DNA from: SCUN01 sp046598935
Lineage (GTDB): Bacteria; Acidobacteriota; Vicinamibacteria; Vicinamibacterales; SCN-69-37
DNA: 47,778 nucleotides
Assembly: GCA_046598935.1 (NCBI GenBank)
Contig: JBKJHW010000106.1
Span: 1 to 47,778 of the forward strand
Reading direction: 5' to 3'
The notes below the pieces were generated by a model. It ran no database searches. It was not told where the DNA came from and saw only the letters and a program-made list of their open reading frames with translations. The position numbers were made by a program, and so were the translations under genes. This document shows positions 35,756 to 44,872 of the stretch, piece by piece (position 1 is the stretch's first letter; each line of letters starts with the position of its first letter).

Positions 35756-38619
35756 CAGTGGGCCATTACCTCCCCCCCCGCGGCCGCAACGGGCGGGAGG
35801 GTCAACGTGAAGCGCGTGCCCTGGCCGAGGGCGCTGTCGCATGACAGCGTGCCTCCGTGTTCCTGGACGATGCCGTAGGTCACCGACAGGCCAAGACCTG
35901 TGCCGCGTCCGTCGGACTTGGTGGTAAAGAACGGGTCGTAAATTCTCGCGAGGTGCTCGCTCGGGATGCCGCCGCCCGTGTCCGACACTTCCACGACGGC
36001 GCCCCGGGCATCGAGGCGCGTCGTGAGCGTCAGCCAGCCGCCGCGCGGCATCGCGTCGCGCGCGTTGAGCAGCAGATTCAGAAACACCTGTTGGAGCTTG
36101 TACTCGACGCCCCGTATGAATACGCCCGACGGGATCAGCTCCTTGCGAACCTGGATATGCCCGCTGCGGAACTGGTGTTCGAGCAGAGACAGCACGTCGT
36201 TCAGAATCACATTGAGATCGACCGGGCCGGCTTCCCCGTCTGACGGGCGCGCGAGATTGAGCAGACTGTTGACGATTTTCGCGGCGCGGAATGTCTGCCG
36301 CTCAATCTTCTCGAGCAGCTGCACGTTCGGGTCGTCGGCCGACGATCGCTCGAGCAGCATCTGCGTGAAGGTCGAGATGCCGGTGAGCGGCGTGTTGACT
36401 TCATGGGCAACGCCGGCCGCGAGCAGGCCGATCGCCGCCATCTTCTCCGAGAGCCGAAGCTGCTCTTCCAGATTTACGCGGTCGGTCACGTCTTCGAGCA
36501 CGATGATCGAGCCCGCCGTCGTGCCGTCAGGCGTCTTGAACGGCGCGATGCCGACGTTCACGAGCAACGATCCCTTTTGCACGGCGAGCGGTACTCGGTA
36601 CAACGCCGCGGCGCCCGGCCCTTCGCGGCGCGCGTCGTAGAAGCTGTCGAGAAACTGTTTGTCAAAAATGGTCGAGAGCCGCCGGCCGATGGCCTTGCCT
36701 CGCTCGAGGCCCAGGAGATCTTCCAGCCGGCGGTTCCACCGAAGCACGCGGTCATCGAGGTCGACGACCAGCAGGCCGTCGCTCAGCGACTCGACCACGC
36801 TGTCGCTGAACTGGCGCAGCCGTTCGACTTCCGCGGCCTGTGTGCGCAGCGCGCCGTAGAGCCGCGCGTTCTCGATCGCCGTTGCTGCCTGGCCGGCGAC
36901 AGCGCCGAGCAGCGCGAGGTCCTCGCTGCTGAGCGGCTCAGACCGGCCTCGGCGTCCGGCGGCGAGTACGGCGATCGTGACGTCTTTAGAGATGCAGGGC
37001 ACAAAACATTCGAGGCCGGCATCCCGCCATTCGGCCGCCTGCTCCCCGCTGAACCTGCGCATGAACACCGTGTCGTCGATGACGCTCGTCTGGCCGGCGG
37101 CCACGCGCTCGCCGAGGGCGGTCCCGCGAACAATCCTTGGCGGCGGGGCATCGCCAAAACCGACAGACGCGCCCACAGAAAAATCCCCGCCCGGGTTGAC
37201 CGGGTCGGCAAGGAAGAGCGCGATGCGGTCGGAGCCGAGCGTGTCGCGGACACGCGCGACGAGCCGCGCGCTCAATCGATCGAGATCAAGATCGCTGTTC
37301 AGCTCGCGAGCGAAGGTGCCGATCGCGCGCCGGTAGTCGTAGCGTTCGCGATAGTACAAACGGTCGAGCGCGACTTGAATCGTGCGCCACAGCCACGGCG
37401 CCACCAGCGCGACAATCAGCGTGGCAAGGAGCGCAATCGAGTTGTTCTGCTCGGCGTCGGTCCGGAACACCCATCCGACGAACTGCATCGTCGCAAAATA
37501 AATAATAACGAGACCAAGCCCGACGGCCGACAGCGCGAGACCGCGTTTGAGAATGACCTCGACGTCGGTCAGCCTGTACCGGACGATGGCCGACGCGAAC
37601 GCGAGCGGGATGCACGTGAGAAGGACCGCGGTGTACTCGCCGCCAGGCACCGAGCGGCCAAAAATCGTCGGGATGCCGTACGCGGCGATGAACGGCACCG
37701 CGCCAAGCGCCGATCCCCAGACAATCCAGCGCAGCTGGCGCCGAGCGGTGACGGATCGCAGCCGCCGCAACGCGCGCAACATGACGGCAAGCCCGGCGAC
37801 AAGCGCGATCGACAGGTACGTGAGATCCAGCAGATCGAGACGCTCGAGCAGGGCGGCGTCCTGCGCGCTGCGCAGACCGCGCGCCAGGAGCGCGATGCGC
37901 GCGCCACCGAGGAGCAGCGCGGGCACGTAGAAAAGTGGAACCATCGCGCGGCCGCGATCCGATCGAATCCACGGCGACGGGCGATCCGGAAAGACGAGAG
38001 CGAAATGCAGGAACAGACCCGGCAGGACCAGCCATGCGACCGAATCGGCCCAGTAGAACAAGTAGTCGAGCCGCGTCGCCTGCCCGGTCAGGCCGGTGAA
38101 CGTGAACGCGAGACCGCCGAAAAACGCGACCCCGAGCCAGAAGAAATGCAGTGTCGCCAAATCGCCCGGCCGGCGAAGCCGGACGGAGGCACCGACGATG
38201 AGCGTGAAGATGCCGACGATCGCCAGCGAGTAATAGAGCACGCGGTCAACGGTCGGCGGCGGCTGCAGCGATACTTCGACGATTGCCTGCGACTTCGCGC
38301 GCAGCAGCTGGTATTTCAACGGCCCGGCGGCCGAGCGCTGCCGCTCGTGCACCTGGGCCTCGGTTCGCACTTCCTGCGAATCGATCATGATGAGCACGTC
38401 GCCGGCGTGAATTCCGGCTGCCTCCGCGGGGCTCCCTGGGGAGATCTGATCGGCGACGACATTCGCGCCGCGAAGGCGCCAGAGCACCCCATCCTCGAGC
38501 TCCGCCGACCGGCGATGAAACAGCGCGATGTTCAGGAGCGCCAAACATACGAGCGCGGTCGCGACAGCCACCGGAAGGGCGACGCGCAGCAGCGGGCGGA
38601 TGGGGCGAGTGGCGGGCAT
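35755..38619 (-). CDS. Multi-domain membrane histidine kinase (PDZ, multi-TM, GAF, PAS, HisKA)
   Basis: A 954-residue kinase. A transmembrane helix lies at about 12-34, then a PDZ-like domain at about 38-115 (NVVADQISPGSPAEAAGIHAG). A block of seven or more transmembrane helices covers about 125-410. A GAF domain spans roughly 435-590, a PAS domain 605-715 (ESLSDGLLVVDLDDRVLRWN), then HisKA with H739 in GVAHEVNTPL. The ATPase domain has FLNLLLNARDAM, DTGGGI and GRGTGLGLSV. The start is ATG 38619; a TTG at 38652 is in frame. The response regulator overlaps its end. The PDZ next to a membrane sensor suggests recognition of exposed protein C-termini; that is inference. Confidence 0.92.
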
Positions 38620-38683
38620 TGGTTCGGCGAGGGGCCGGTAAACTGGGAGCAATTGCTGTTCCCGGCTCTCGGATTAGGTGAGA

Positions 38684-38713
38684 AGTATAAACCCTATGGA
38701 ATCAGCGGGTTAA
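38684..38713 (-). promoter_or_regulatory. Candidate sigma70 promoter for the PDZ histidine kinase unit
   Basis: Read on the minus strand: TTAACC (-35, 38713-38708), an 18-bp spacer, then TATACT (-10, 38689-38684), about 65 bp before the ATG at 38619. TATACT matches five of six consensus bases and TTAACC four. Confidence 0.45.
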
Positions 38714-38749
38714 GGAATATGGCAAAAGAATGACTCCCGTTTGTCCAAC

Positions 38750-38772
38750 CTGCTGGACTTTGCATCCAGCAG
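38750..38772. terminator. Perfect 8-bp hairpin between the outer-membrane protein gene and the kinase promoter
   Basis: CTGCTGGA (38750-38757) and TCCAGCAG (38765-38772) pair exactly with a seven-base loop. It lies 10 bases after the stop of the minus-strand outer-membrane protein gene and upstream of the kinase promoter. No T-run follows on the minus strand, so termination would be weak or factor-assisted. Confidence 0.4.
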
Positions 38773-38781
38773 CTTGAATAG

Positions 38782-40659
38782 CTAGAAGCGGATCTGGAAG
38801 CCGCCGAGGATTCTGAGCGGCGGCGCGATCGTCAACAACTCATCGTAGAGCGAGCCCGTGAGGCGTCGGTCGCGGACGAGGTTACTGACGGCGACGAGGA
38901 CTTCGAGGCGTCCGCCGCGGAGCGGCTGGAACGGAAGCGCCTGGTTCACCTGCATGTCGAAGCGCGCGCCAAGACCCGGCGTCGCGTCCAGACCTGGCCG
39001 GCTGAAGGCCGTGTTGATGCGATACGCGACCGACACGCGTGTATCGGACTCGGGGACGTCCATTTCAACCGACGTCAGAAGGTCGTGCAGGCGTTCGTGC
39101 CCGCTGCGAACCACGGACGGCGCGGAGGCGCGCGCGCGGCGAATGCCGGTCATCGACGGCGTCCAATCGGCGCCTGCGACCGCGTAGTCGATGGACCCGG
39201 AGAAACGCGGCGAGAGCGCGCCTTCAGCGCGCACCGACCAGCCGTCGATCGTGGCGGCGCCGACGGCGGCAACGCTGTAGTGCGCGCCGGCCCACGATTC
39301 GCCGTCCGGATTGAAACCAAAGATTGTCGCTGCCTGATCGTCGGTCGTCTGTCGGAAGCGGCGCAGCGACACGGAACGTCCGCCTGAGAAGTCCCGCTGG
39401 AAGCCGGCGGCGTAGTGCCGCACGCGCTCCGCGCGGAAGACACCGTTTGACGCGAGCGTCGAGAACGTCCGCTGCGGCGGCAGCCACGGGCCTGCCCCGT
39501 TTGGCGCCATGAACTCGGCGCTCCCGGGCGCCACCATGCGCTGCGAAACTTCGCCGACAAACGACGTGCGGCCGAACAGATGCGCGCGGCCTGAGACGCG
39601 CGGGCTCACCATGTTTGGCGAGTCGACGACGTACGAGTAGCGATCCCAGCGCATGCCGTAGTCGAGCTCGAGGCGGTTACTAATGGTCCAACGGTCGCTC
39701 GCATACACCGCGCCAACCGAGCGCGAGTCACCGGAGACCGTCGTGAGCAACGCCGAGCGCTCGTCGCCGAACGCCTGGGTGCTGTACGCCATGCCGACGG
39801 TGTAGGCGTGGCTGCGATCGTCGCGTGCGTTGAATTCGCCGAGCAGTACCCACGATGAAAGATCCGCGGCGTTCAGCGCGCCGCGCACATGCCAGTCGCC
39901 GAGGCCGCCCACCGGCGCGCTCACCGAAAGGTACGCCACGCTGCGCGTCATCTCCGGCTGCGACCAGCCTGACGCCGGGTCGATCGCGCTCGTCGTGAGG
40001 AAGTTCACCTGGCCGCTGAAATCAGTGTCAGCGAAGAATGCCGTCGCGAGACGCGCCGAGCCCGTGAGCGCGCGGTCAAAGAACCCCGTGCGCGGGCGGA
40101 AATTCTGGTCGCGAGCCGCGGCGGCGACGACGTGCCCGGTGTCACGAAGGACGGGTCGCTTGAGATGGCTGAGATACCACGCGGTCTTGTCGGCCGGGCG
40201 TTCCGGATTCGCAAGCGGCGGCGGCAGAGCGTTGACCGAGCCGCCGGAAACGCCGGCGACCATCACAGGCCGCCCCGCCGAAGTTTTCGTGATCGTAATC
40301 GTGCGCTCGAGCGACGTGCTCGGCCGCACCATGACCAGATCGCGGTACGTCGAGATGTAGCCGTCGCGGTGCGCGCGGATGATGTATTCGCCCGACGGGA
40401 GCGGGAGCACAAAACGCCCTGTGGCGTCCGACTGCACGACCATGGACGTCGTGCCGATCGCTGAAATAGAAACGCCGCCGACGCCCTTTCCCTGGTCGTC
40501 GCGCACGATGCCGCGAACGCGGCCGCTCGTGATCGAAACTTGTTGATAGACGGGCTGTGGCGGCTCGAAAGACTTCCGCTGTTGAGCGTACGCGGCTGGC
40601 GCAGACACGGCCACGACGAGACCGACGGACACGATGGAGAACGTTCGCGCGAGTCTCAT
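38782..40659 (-). CDS. TonB-receptor-like outer-membrane beta-barrel protein with carboxypeptidase-regulatory domain
   Basis: A 625-residue exported protein. The signal peptide covers about 1-26 (ending AYAQ). A carboxypeptidase-regulatory-like beta sandwich follows at about 45-120 (GRVRGIVRDDQGKGVGGVSI, DATGRFVLPLPSGEYIIRA). Amphipathic beta strands then run to a C-terminal phenylalanine (GGFQIRF), the outer-membrane insertion signal. No clear TonB plug domain is visible between the sandwich and the barrel, and the total is short for a TonB receptor of this type (usually 900 or more). I start it at ATG 40659, with GGAGG five bases upstream. It is divergent from eno. The ligand is unknown. 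Confidence 0.82.
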   Translation of the reverse strand: MRLARTFSIVSVGLVVAVSAPAAYAQQRKSFEPPQPVYQQVSITSGRVRGIVRDDQGKGVGGVSISAIGTTSMVVQSDATGRFVLPLPSGEYIIRAHRDGYISTYRDLVMVRPSTSLERTITITKTSAGRPVMVAGVSGGSVNALPPPLANPERPADKTAWYLSHLKRPVLRDTGHVVAAAARDQNFRPRTGFFDRALTGSARLATAFFADTDFSGQVNFLTTSAIDPASGWSQPEMTRSVAYLSVSAPVGGLGDWHVRGALNAADLSSWVLLGEFNARDDRSHAYTVGMAYSTQAFGDERSALLTTVSGDSRSVGAVYASDRWTISNRLELDYGMRWDRYSYVVDSPNMVSPRVSGRAHLFGRTSFVGEVSQRMVAPGSAEFMAPNGAGPWLPPQRTFSTLASNGVFRAERVRHYAAGFQRDFSGGRSVSLRRFRQTTDDQAATIFGFNPDGESWAGAHYSVAAVGAATIDGWSVRAEGALSPRFSGSIDYAVAGADWTPSMTGIRRARASAPSVVRSGHERLHDLLTSVEMDVPESDTRVSVAYRINTAFSRPGLDATPGLGARFDMQVNQALPFQPLRGGRLEVLVAVSNLVRDRRLTGSLYDELLTIAPPLRILGGFQIRF

Positions 40660-40674
40660 ACACCCTCCGACCCC

Positions 40675-40724
40675 TATAATGCAGTCAAAGGCGTCTGTTT
40701 CCAACGATTTCCGCAATATGCGGA
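40675..40724 (+). promoter_or_regulatory. Candidate eno promoter -10 and leader hairpin
   Basis: A perfect TATAAT (40675-40680) lies 60 bp before the enolase GTG; no good -35 is seen 16-18 bp upstream. The expected leader contains an exact hairpin, TCCGCA (40710-40715) and TGCGGA (40719-40724) with a three-base loop, 16 bases before the start codon. No Shine-Dalgarno is visible. Confidence 0.4.
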
Positions 40725-40740
40725 TGGTAAACTTTCCACC

Positions 40741-42045
40741 GTGATTGCGAGCCTGATCGCCCGCGAAATCCTGGATTCACGCGGTAATCCGACAGTTGAG
40801 GTCGAGGTCACCCTGGCTTCCGGGGCGCGCGGCCGGGCCGCGGTCCCGTCCGGCGCGTCCACCGGAACGCGCGAAGCGCTCGAACTGCGGGACAAAGACA
40901 CGGCCCGCTACGCGGGCAAGGGCGTCCGGACGGCCGTCGCCAACGCCAACGGCGAGATCGCCAAAGCGATCATCGGCAAGGCTCCGGACCCGCGCGGCGT
41001 TGACGCCGCGATGATCGCGCTCGACGGCACTCCGAATAAAGGCCGCCTCGGCGCCAACGCGATTCTCGGCGTGTCGATGGCGGTCGCGCACGCTGCGGCG
41101 AATGAAAACGGCCAGCCCCTCCACCAGTTTCTGCGGACGCTCGCCGGCGGCGACGCGCCGCCGCCCTCGCTCCCCGTGCCCCTGCTGAACATCCTCAACG
41201 GCGGCGCGCACGCCGACAGCAATGTAGATTTCCAGGAATTCATGGTCGTGCCTGCCGGCGCGGCGACTTTTTCCGACGCACTGCGCGCCGGCGCCGAAAC
41301 GTTTCACGCGCTGCGCTCGATCCTGAAAAAACGCGGGCTGGCCACCGGCGTCGGCGACGAAGGCGGCTTCGCGCCAAACCTGAAGTCGAACCGCGAGGCC
41401 GTCGAGCTCGTCCTCGAAGCCGTCACGCTCGCCGGCTACCACGCGGGAACCGACATGTGGCTCGCGCTCGACGTCGCCGCCAGCGAGTTCTTCGATGACG
41501 ACTCGCGCAAGTACGTGCTCAAAAAATCCGGCGAAGGCACGAAGTCATCTGACGAAATGATCGCGCTCTACGAAGACTGGACGCGCCAGTACCCCATCAT
41601 CTCGATCGAAGACGGCCTCGCCGAAGGCGACTGGCCCGGCTGGGTCGCGCTCACAAAGTCCATGGGCGCGCGCGTCCAGCTCGTCGGCGACGACGTGTTC
41701 GTGACGAACCCGGAGATCCTCGCGCGCGGCATCAAAGAAGGCATCGGCAACGCACTGCTCGTCAAACTCAACCAGATCGGCACGGTCAGCGAAACACTCG
41801 ACGCCGTCGCCATGGCGCGCCGCGCAGGCTACGCTAGCGTCATCTCGCATCGCTCCGGCGAAACCGAAGACACCACGATTGCCGACCTCGCCGTCGCGAC
41901 CGGCGCGGGCCAGATCAAGACCGGATCCGCGAGCCGCTCGGATCGCGTCGCCAAATACAACCAGCTCCTCCGCATTGAAGGCGCGCTCGGCACCTCCGCC
42001 AAATTCGCCGGCCAGTCGGCCATTCGCGCATTGGCGGCGAAGTAG
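40741..42045 (+). CDS. eno: Enolase
   Basis: Interconverts 2-phosphoglycerate and phosphoenolpyruvate in glycolysis. The 434 residues include the N-terminal ARIEILDSRGNPT-type start (IAREILDSRGNPTVEVEV), PSGASTGTREALELRD, LNILNGGAHADSNVDFQEFM, the catalytic-lysine strand LLVKLNQIGT and the C-terminal signature SHRSGETED. Magnesium-ligand regions (ALDVAASEFF, ISIEDGLAEGDW, VGDDVFVTNP) are intact. The GTG at 40741 gives the normal N-terminus. The phosphoglycerate mutase begins 14 bp downstream, so two successive glycolytic enzymes are paired. Confidence 0.97.
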   Translation: MIASLIAREILDSRGNPTVEVEVTLASGARGRAAVPSGASTGTREALELRDKDTARYAGKGVRTAVANANGEIAKAIIGKAPDPRGVDAAMIALDGTPNKGRLGANAILGVSMAVAHAAANENGQPLHQFLRTLAGGDAPPPSLPVPLLNILNGGAHADSNVDFQEFMVVPAGAATFSDALRAGAETFHALRSILKKRGLATGVGDEGGFAPNLKSNREAVELVLEAVTLAGYHAGTDMWLALDVAASEFFDDDSRKYVLKKSGEGTKSSDEMIALYEDWTRQYPIISIEDGLAEGDWPGWVALTKSMGARVQLVGDDVFVTNPEILARGIKEGIGNALLVKLNQIGTVSETLDAVAMARRAGYASVISHRSGETEDTTIADLAVATGAGQIKTGSASRSDRVAKYNQLLRIEGALGTSAKFAGQSAIRALAAK

Positions 42046-42059
42046 TTCCGCGTCCCGCT

Positions 42060-42806
42060 GTGTCGACCCTCGTCCTCCTCCGGCACGGCCAAAGCGAGTG
42101 GAACCTGCAAAACCGGTTCACTGGCTGGACCGATGTCGACCTCACTGAGCAGGGCCGCGCTGAAGCGCAGCAGGCCGGCCGGCTCCTGAAAGACGCCGGT
42201 TACACCTTCGATATCGTCTACACGTCCGTGCTGGTTCGTGCGATTCGCACCACGTGGATCGCGCTGGACGAAATGCAGCTGCTGTGGGTTCCGGTCGAGC
42301 GCGACTGGCGCCTCAACGAGCGGCACTACGGCGCGCTCCAGGGCCTCAACAAGGCCGAGACCGCCGCGAAGCACGGCGACGCGCAAGTCAAGATCTGGCG
42401 CCGCAGCTACGACCTCCAGCCCCCGGCGCTCGACACATCCGACGCGCGCCATCCGTCGCACGACCCGCGCTATGCCGCGCTCGGCCCGTCGGACCGGCCG
42501 GCGACCGAATCGCTCAAGGACACCGTCGCGCGCTTTCTGCCGTACTGGCACGACACGATCGCGCCGGCGATTCGCTCGAACCGCCGCGTGCTCATCACCG
42601 CGCACGGCAACAGCCTGCGAGCGCTCGTGAAATACCTGGACGGCATCTCCGACGCCGACATCACCGAGCTCAACATTCCTACAGGCATTCCGCTCGTCTA
42701 CGAACTCGACCACAAGCTGCGCCCGACGGGCAGCCGCTATCTCGGGGACCAGGGCGCAGCAAGGCGCGCCGCGGATGCGGTCGCCAATCAAGCAAACAAG
42801 AAATAA
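42060..42806 (+). CDS. gpmA: 2,3-bisphosphoglycerate-dependent phosphoglycerate mutase
   Basis: A 248-residue histidine phosphatase-superfamily mutase. The phospho-histidine is in LVLLRHGQSEWN near residue 9, followed by FTGWTDVDLTEQG. The dPGM-specific insert is present (ERHYGALQGLNKAETAAKHG). The second catalytic histidine lies in LITAHGNSLRALVKYL. It starts at GTG 42060, 14 bp after eno. It makes the 2-phosphoglycerate that enolase uses. Confidence 0.96.
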   Translation: MSTLVLLRHGQSEWNLQNRFTGWTDVDLTEQGRAEAQQAGRLLKDAGYTFDIVYTSVLVRAIRTTWIALDEMQLLWVPVERDWRLNERHYGALQGLNKAETAAKHGDAQVKIWRRSYDLQPPALDTSDARHPSHDPRYAALGPSDRPATESLKDTVARFLPYWHDTIAPAIRSNRRVLITAHGNSLRALVKYLDGISDADITELNIPTGIPLVYELDHKLRPTGSRYLGDQGAARRAADAVANQANKK

Positions 42807-42865
42807 AAAAGGCTATTCACCTTGGAGGGACGAAGAACTCCCCCATGGGGAATTCTTCTCCAAGG
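42801..42865 (-). terminator. Intrinsic terminator between gpmA and the small minus-strand gene
   Basis: ACCTTGGAG (42819-42827) and CTCCAAGGT (42857-42865) form an exact nine-pair stem, with a second inner stem (GAAGAA with TTCTTC). On the minus strand the stem is followed, after eight bases, by a T-run (TTTTTTATTT). It ends the gene at 42876 and may also slow transcription from gpmA. Confidence 0.6.
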
Positions 42866-42875
42866 TTGATTGCTG

Positions 42876-43178
42876 TTACTCGACTTCTTTCGGTGTGGGT
42901 TCGTCCGCCGCGATTCGCAGCGACTTCAGGAATCGGCGGTCTGTCGCCGTCATTTCGGCCGCCGGGCGAGTGACCGCGCGCTTCTGCGGCACCTTGGTCA
43001 CGCCGTCAGCAGCAACAAAACCGACCGACGCGTCGAGCGTGAGCTTCAGCTCGTAGCCTTCGGCCCGGGCTTTTTCGCGGCAGGCTTCGATTCGAGGATC
43101 CGCGGCGATCGCGGCGGAGATGGCTTCGGACAGCTCCCGGGCCAACTGTTGCATGACTGAATCGACTCGAGATTCCAT
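42876..43178 (-). CDS. Small conserved-looking protein of unknown function
   Basis: A 100-residue protein I do not recognise. An N-terminal amphipathic helix (SRVDSVMQQLARELSEAISAAI) is followed by DPRIEACREKARAEGYEL, a short beta region (LKLTLDASVGF) and a C-terminal TDRRFLKSLRIAADE helix. There are no transmembrane segments or metal motifs. Its control region is unusually clear: a strong sigma70 promoter, a GC-rich hairpin in the leader, GGAGG five bases before ATG 43178, and a terminator with a T-run. This supports a real, well-expressed monocistronic gene. The frame is open further upstream, but the Shine-Dalgarno fixes the start. Confidence 0.78.
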   Translation of the reverse strand: MESRVDSVMQQLARELSEAISAAIAADPRIEACREKARAEGYELKLTLDASVGFVAADGVTKVPQKRAVTRPAAEMTATDRRFLKSLRIAADEPTPKEVE

Positions 43179-43197
43179 GCGACCTCCAAGACCGTTA

Positions 43198-43226
43198 CCG
43201 GCCGGCGCCGGGTATCCGCCGGCCGG
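43198..43226 (-). promoter_or_regulatory. Perfect 10-bp GC inverted repeat in the leader of the small gene
   Basis: CCGGCCGGCG (43198-43207) and CGCCGGCCGG (43217-43226) are exact inverted repeats with a nine-base loop. They lie between the predicted transcription start and the GGAGG site of the gene ending at 42876. Possible roles are mRNA stabilisation or control of initiation. Confidence 0.5.
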
Positions 43227-43244
43227 GAACCCGGGGATGGCGGC

Positions 43245-43274
43245 ATTGTATGGAACCGCTGTACGGAGTGTCAA
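43245..43274 (-). promoter_or_regulatory. Strong sigma70-type promoter for the small minus-strand gene
   Basis: On the minus strand: a perfect TTGACA (43274-43269), an 18-bp spacer and TACAAT (43250-43245), five of six for the -10. It predicts a start near 43238 and a leader of about 60 bases. It is the best consensus promoter seen in the window. Confidence 0.6.
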
Positions 43275-43321
43275 CGCGCGACACGCCCATTTGTCACAGA
43301 AAAGAACGGTAAAATCGCCCG

Positions 43322-44872
43322 ATGCACGCGGCCGGACGTGAGAAGGAATTAAAAGAAACGCCCGGAGAGTACCCGTACACGCGCGGCATCCAGCCGACGA
43401 TGTACCGAGGCCGGCTGTGGACGATGCGGCAGTATGCCGGATTCGGTACCGCAGCCGAGTCGAACGCCCGGTACCGGTATCTGCTCGCCCAGGGCGTCAG
43501 CGGCTTGAGCGTCGCGTTCGATCTGCCGACGCAGATCGGGTACGACTCGGACCACCCCATGGCCGCCGGCGAGGTCGGCCGCGTGGGCGTCGCCATCGAC
43601 TCGATCGAAGACATGGCCGTGCTCTTCGACAGGATCCCGCTCGACCGTGTCTCGACGTCGATGACGATCAATTCAACGGCGATTATCCTCCTTGCGCTCT
43701 ACGCCGGCGTCGCGCGCCGCCAGGGCGCATCGCTCGCGTCGCTGACCGGGACAATCCAGAACGACGTGCTGAAGGAGTACATCGCGCGCGGCACATTCAT
43801 CTATCCGCCGCGCGCGTCGCTCCGCATCATCACCGACATCTTCGCGTGGTGTGAAAAAGAACTGCCGAACTGGAACACGATCTCGATCAGCGGTTACCAC
43901 ATCCGGGAAGCCGGATCGACGGCGGTTCAGGAAGTCGCCTTCACGCTCGCCAACGCCATCGCCTACGTTGAAGCGGCTCGCGGCGCCGGTCTCGACGTCA
44001 ACGCGTTCGGGCAGCGGATCTCATTCTTTTTTGCGGCGCACAACAACCTCATCGAAGAGGTTTCTAAATTCCGCGCCGCGCGTCGTCTGTGGGCGCGCAT
44101 CATGAAGGAACGCTTCGGCGCCACGAACCCCAAGGCCCTGCAGCTCCGTTTCCACACCCAGACCGGCGGCAGCACCCTCACCGCCCAGCAGCCCGACAAC
44201 AACATCGTCCGCGTCGCCGTCCAGGCGCTGGCCGCGGTGCTCGGCGGCACGCAGTCGCTCCACTGCAACGGCCGCGACGAGGCGCTCGCCCTCCCCACCG
44301 AAGATGCGGCGCGCATCGCGCTGCGGACGCAGCAGATCATCGCCGCCGAATCCGGGGTCGCAAATACCGTCGATCCGTTTGGCGGGTCGTGGGAGATCGA
44401 GCGCCGGACCGACGACATCGAGCACGCGGCCGAAGCGCTCATCAAGTCGATCGACGACGCCGGCGGCACTCTGGCGGCGATCGAGAGCGGCCGCATCCAG
44501 CGGCAAATCCAGGACGCCGCCTATGCCGCGCAGCAAGCCATCGATTCCGGCGAATCGGTCGTCGTTGGCGTCAACCGGTTCCAGACTGAGGACCGGGCTG
44601 AGGACCGGCCAAACGGCGCGGCGCCAACGATTGAGCTGATGCAGATCGACCCGGCAGGCGAAGCGGCGCAAGCCGCGCGCACGCAAGCCGTGCGCGCTTC
44701 GCGCGACCGCGCCGCATGGCAGCAGGCGATGGATCGCGTCACGGCCTCGGCCAAGGACGGAACGAATCTCGTGCCGCCTGTTCTGGCCGCGGTTGAAGCC
44801 AGGGCCACGCTCGGCGAAATCGCCGACGCCATGCGCAGCGTTTTTGGCGAGTACAGTGACCGCGCCGTCTAA
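43322..44872 (+). CDS. Methylmalonyl-CoA mutase, catalytic (N-terminal) subunit
   Basis: A 516-residue TIM-barrel subunit of adenosylcobalamin-dependent acyl-CoA mutases. It has EYPYTRGIQPTMYRG, LWTMRQYAGFG, VAFDLPTQIGYDSDHP and the substrate His region SGYHIREAGS (H193). Y38 in RQYAG and R156 in ARGTFIYPP occupy the positions that select methylmalonyl-CoA over isobutyryl-CoA in characterised mutases. The B12-binding domain (DxHxxG) is absent, so a separate small subunit must exist elsewhere. It interconverts methylmalonyl-CoA and succinyl-CoA. TAAAAT at 43310 ends six bases before the ATG, so a leaderless message is possible. Its end overlaps the first ABC ATPase gene by 17 bp. Confidence 0.93.
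   Translation: MHAAGREKELKETPGEYPYTRGIQPTMYRGRLWTMRQYAGFGTAAESNARYRYLLAQGVSGLSVAFDLPTQIGYDSDHPMAAGEVGRVGVAIDSIEDMAVLFDRIPLDRVSTSMTINSTAIILLALYAGVARRQGASLASLTGTIQNDVLKEYIARGTFIYPPRASLRIITDIFAWCEKELPNWNTISISGYHIREAGSTAVQEVAFTLANAIAYVEAARGAGLDVNAFGQRISFFFAAHNNLIEEVSKFRAARRLWARIMKERFGATNPKALQLRFHTQTGGSTLTAQQPDNNIVRVAVQALAAVLGGTQSLHCNGRDEALALPTEDAARIALRTQQIIAAESGVANTVDPFGGSWEIERRTDDIEHAAEALIKSIDDAGGTLAAIESGRIQRQIQDAAYAAQQAIDSGESVVVGVNRFQTEDRAEDRPNGAAPTIELMQIDPAGEAAQAARTQAVRASRDRAAWQQAMDRVTASAKDGTNLVPPVLAAVEARATLGEIADAMRSVFGEYSDRAV

Noticed and set aside
36403..38733. A 776-codon plus-strand open frame
   Set aside because: It is antisense to the PDZ histidine kinase, and its product is low-complexity charged sequence.
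43291..43315. TTGTCA and TAAAAT as a promoter for the mutase gene
   Set aside because: The spacer is only 13 bp. TAAAAT alone could serve a leaderless message, but no matching -35 was found.
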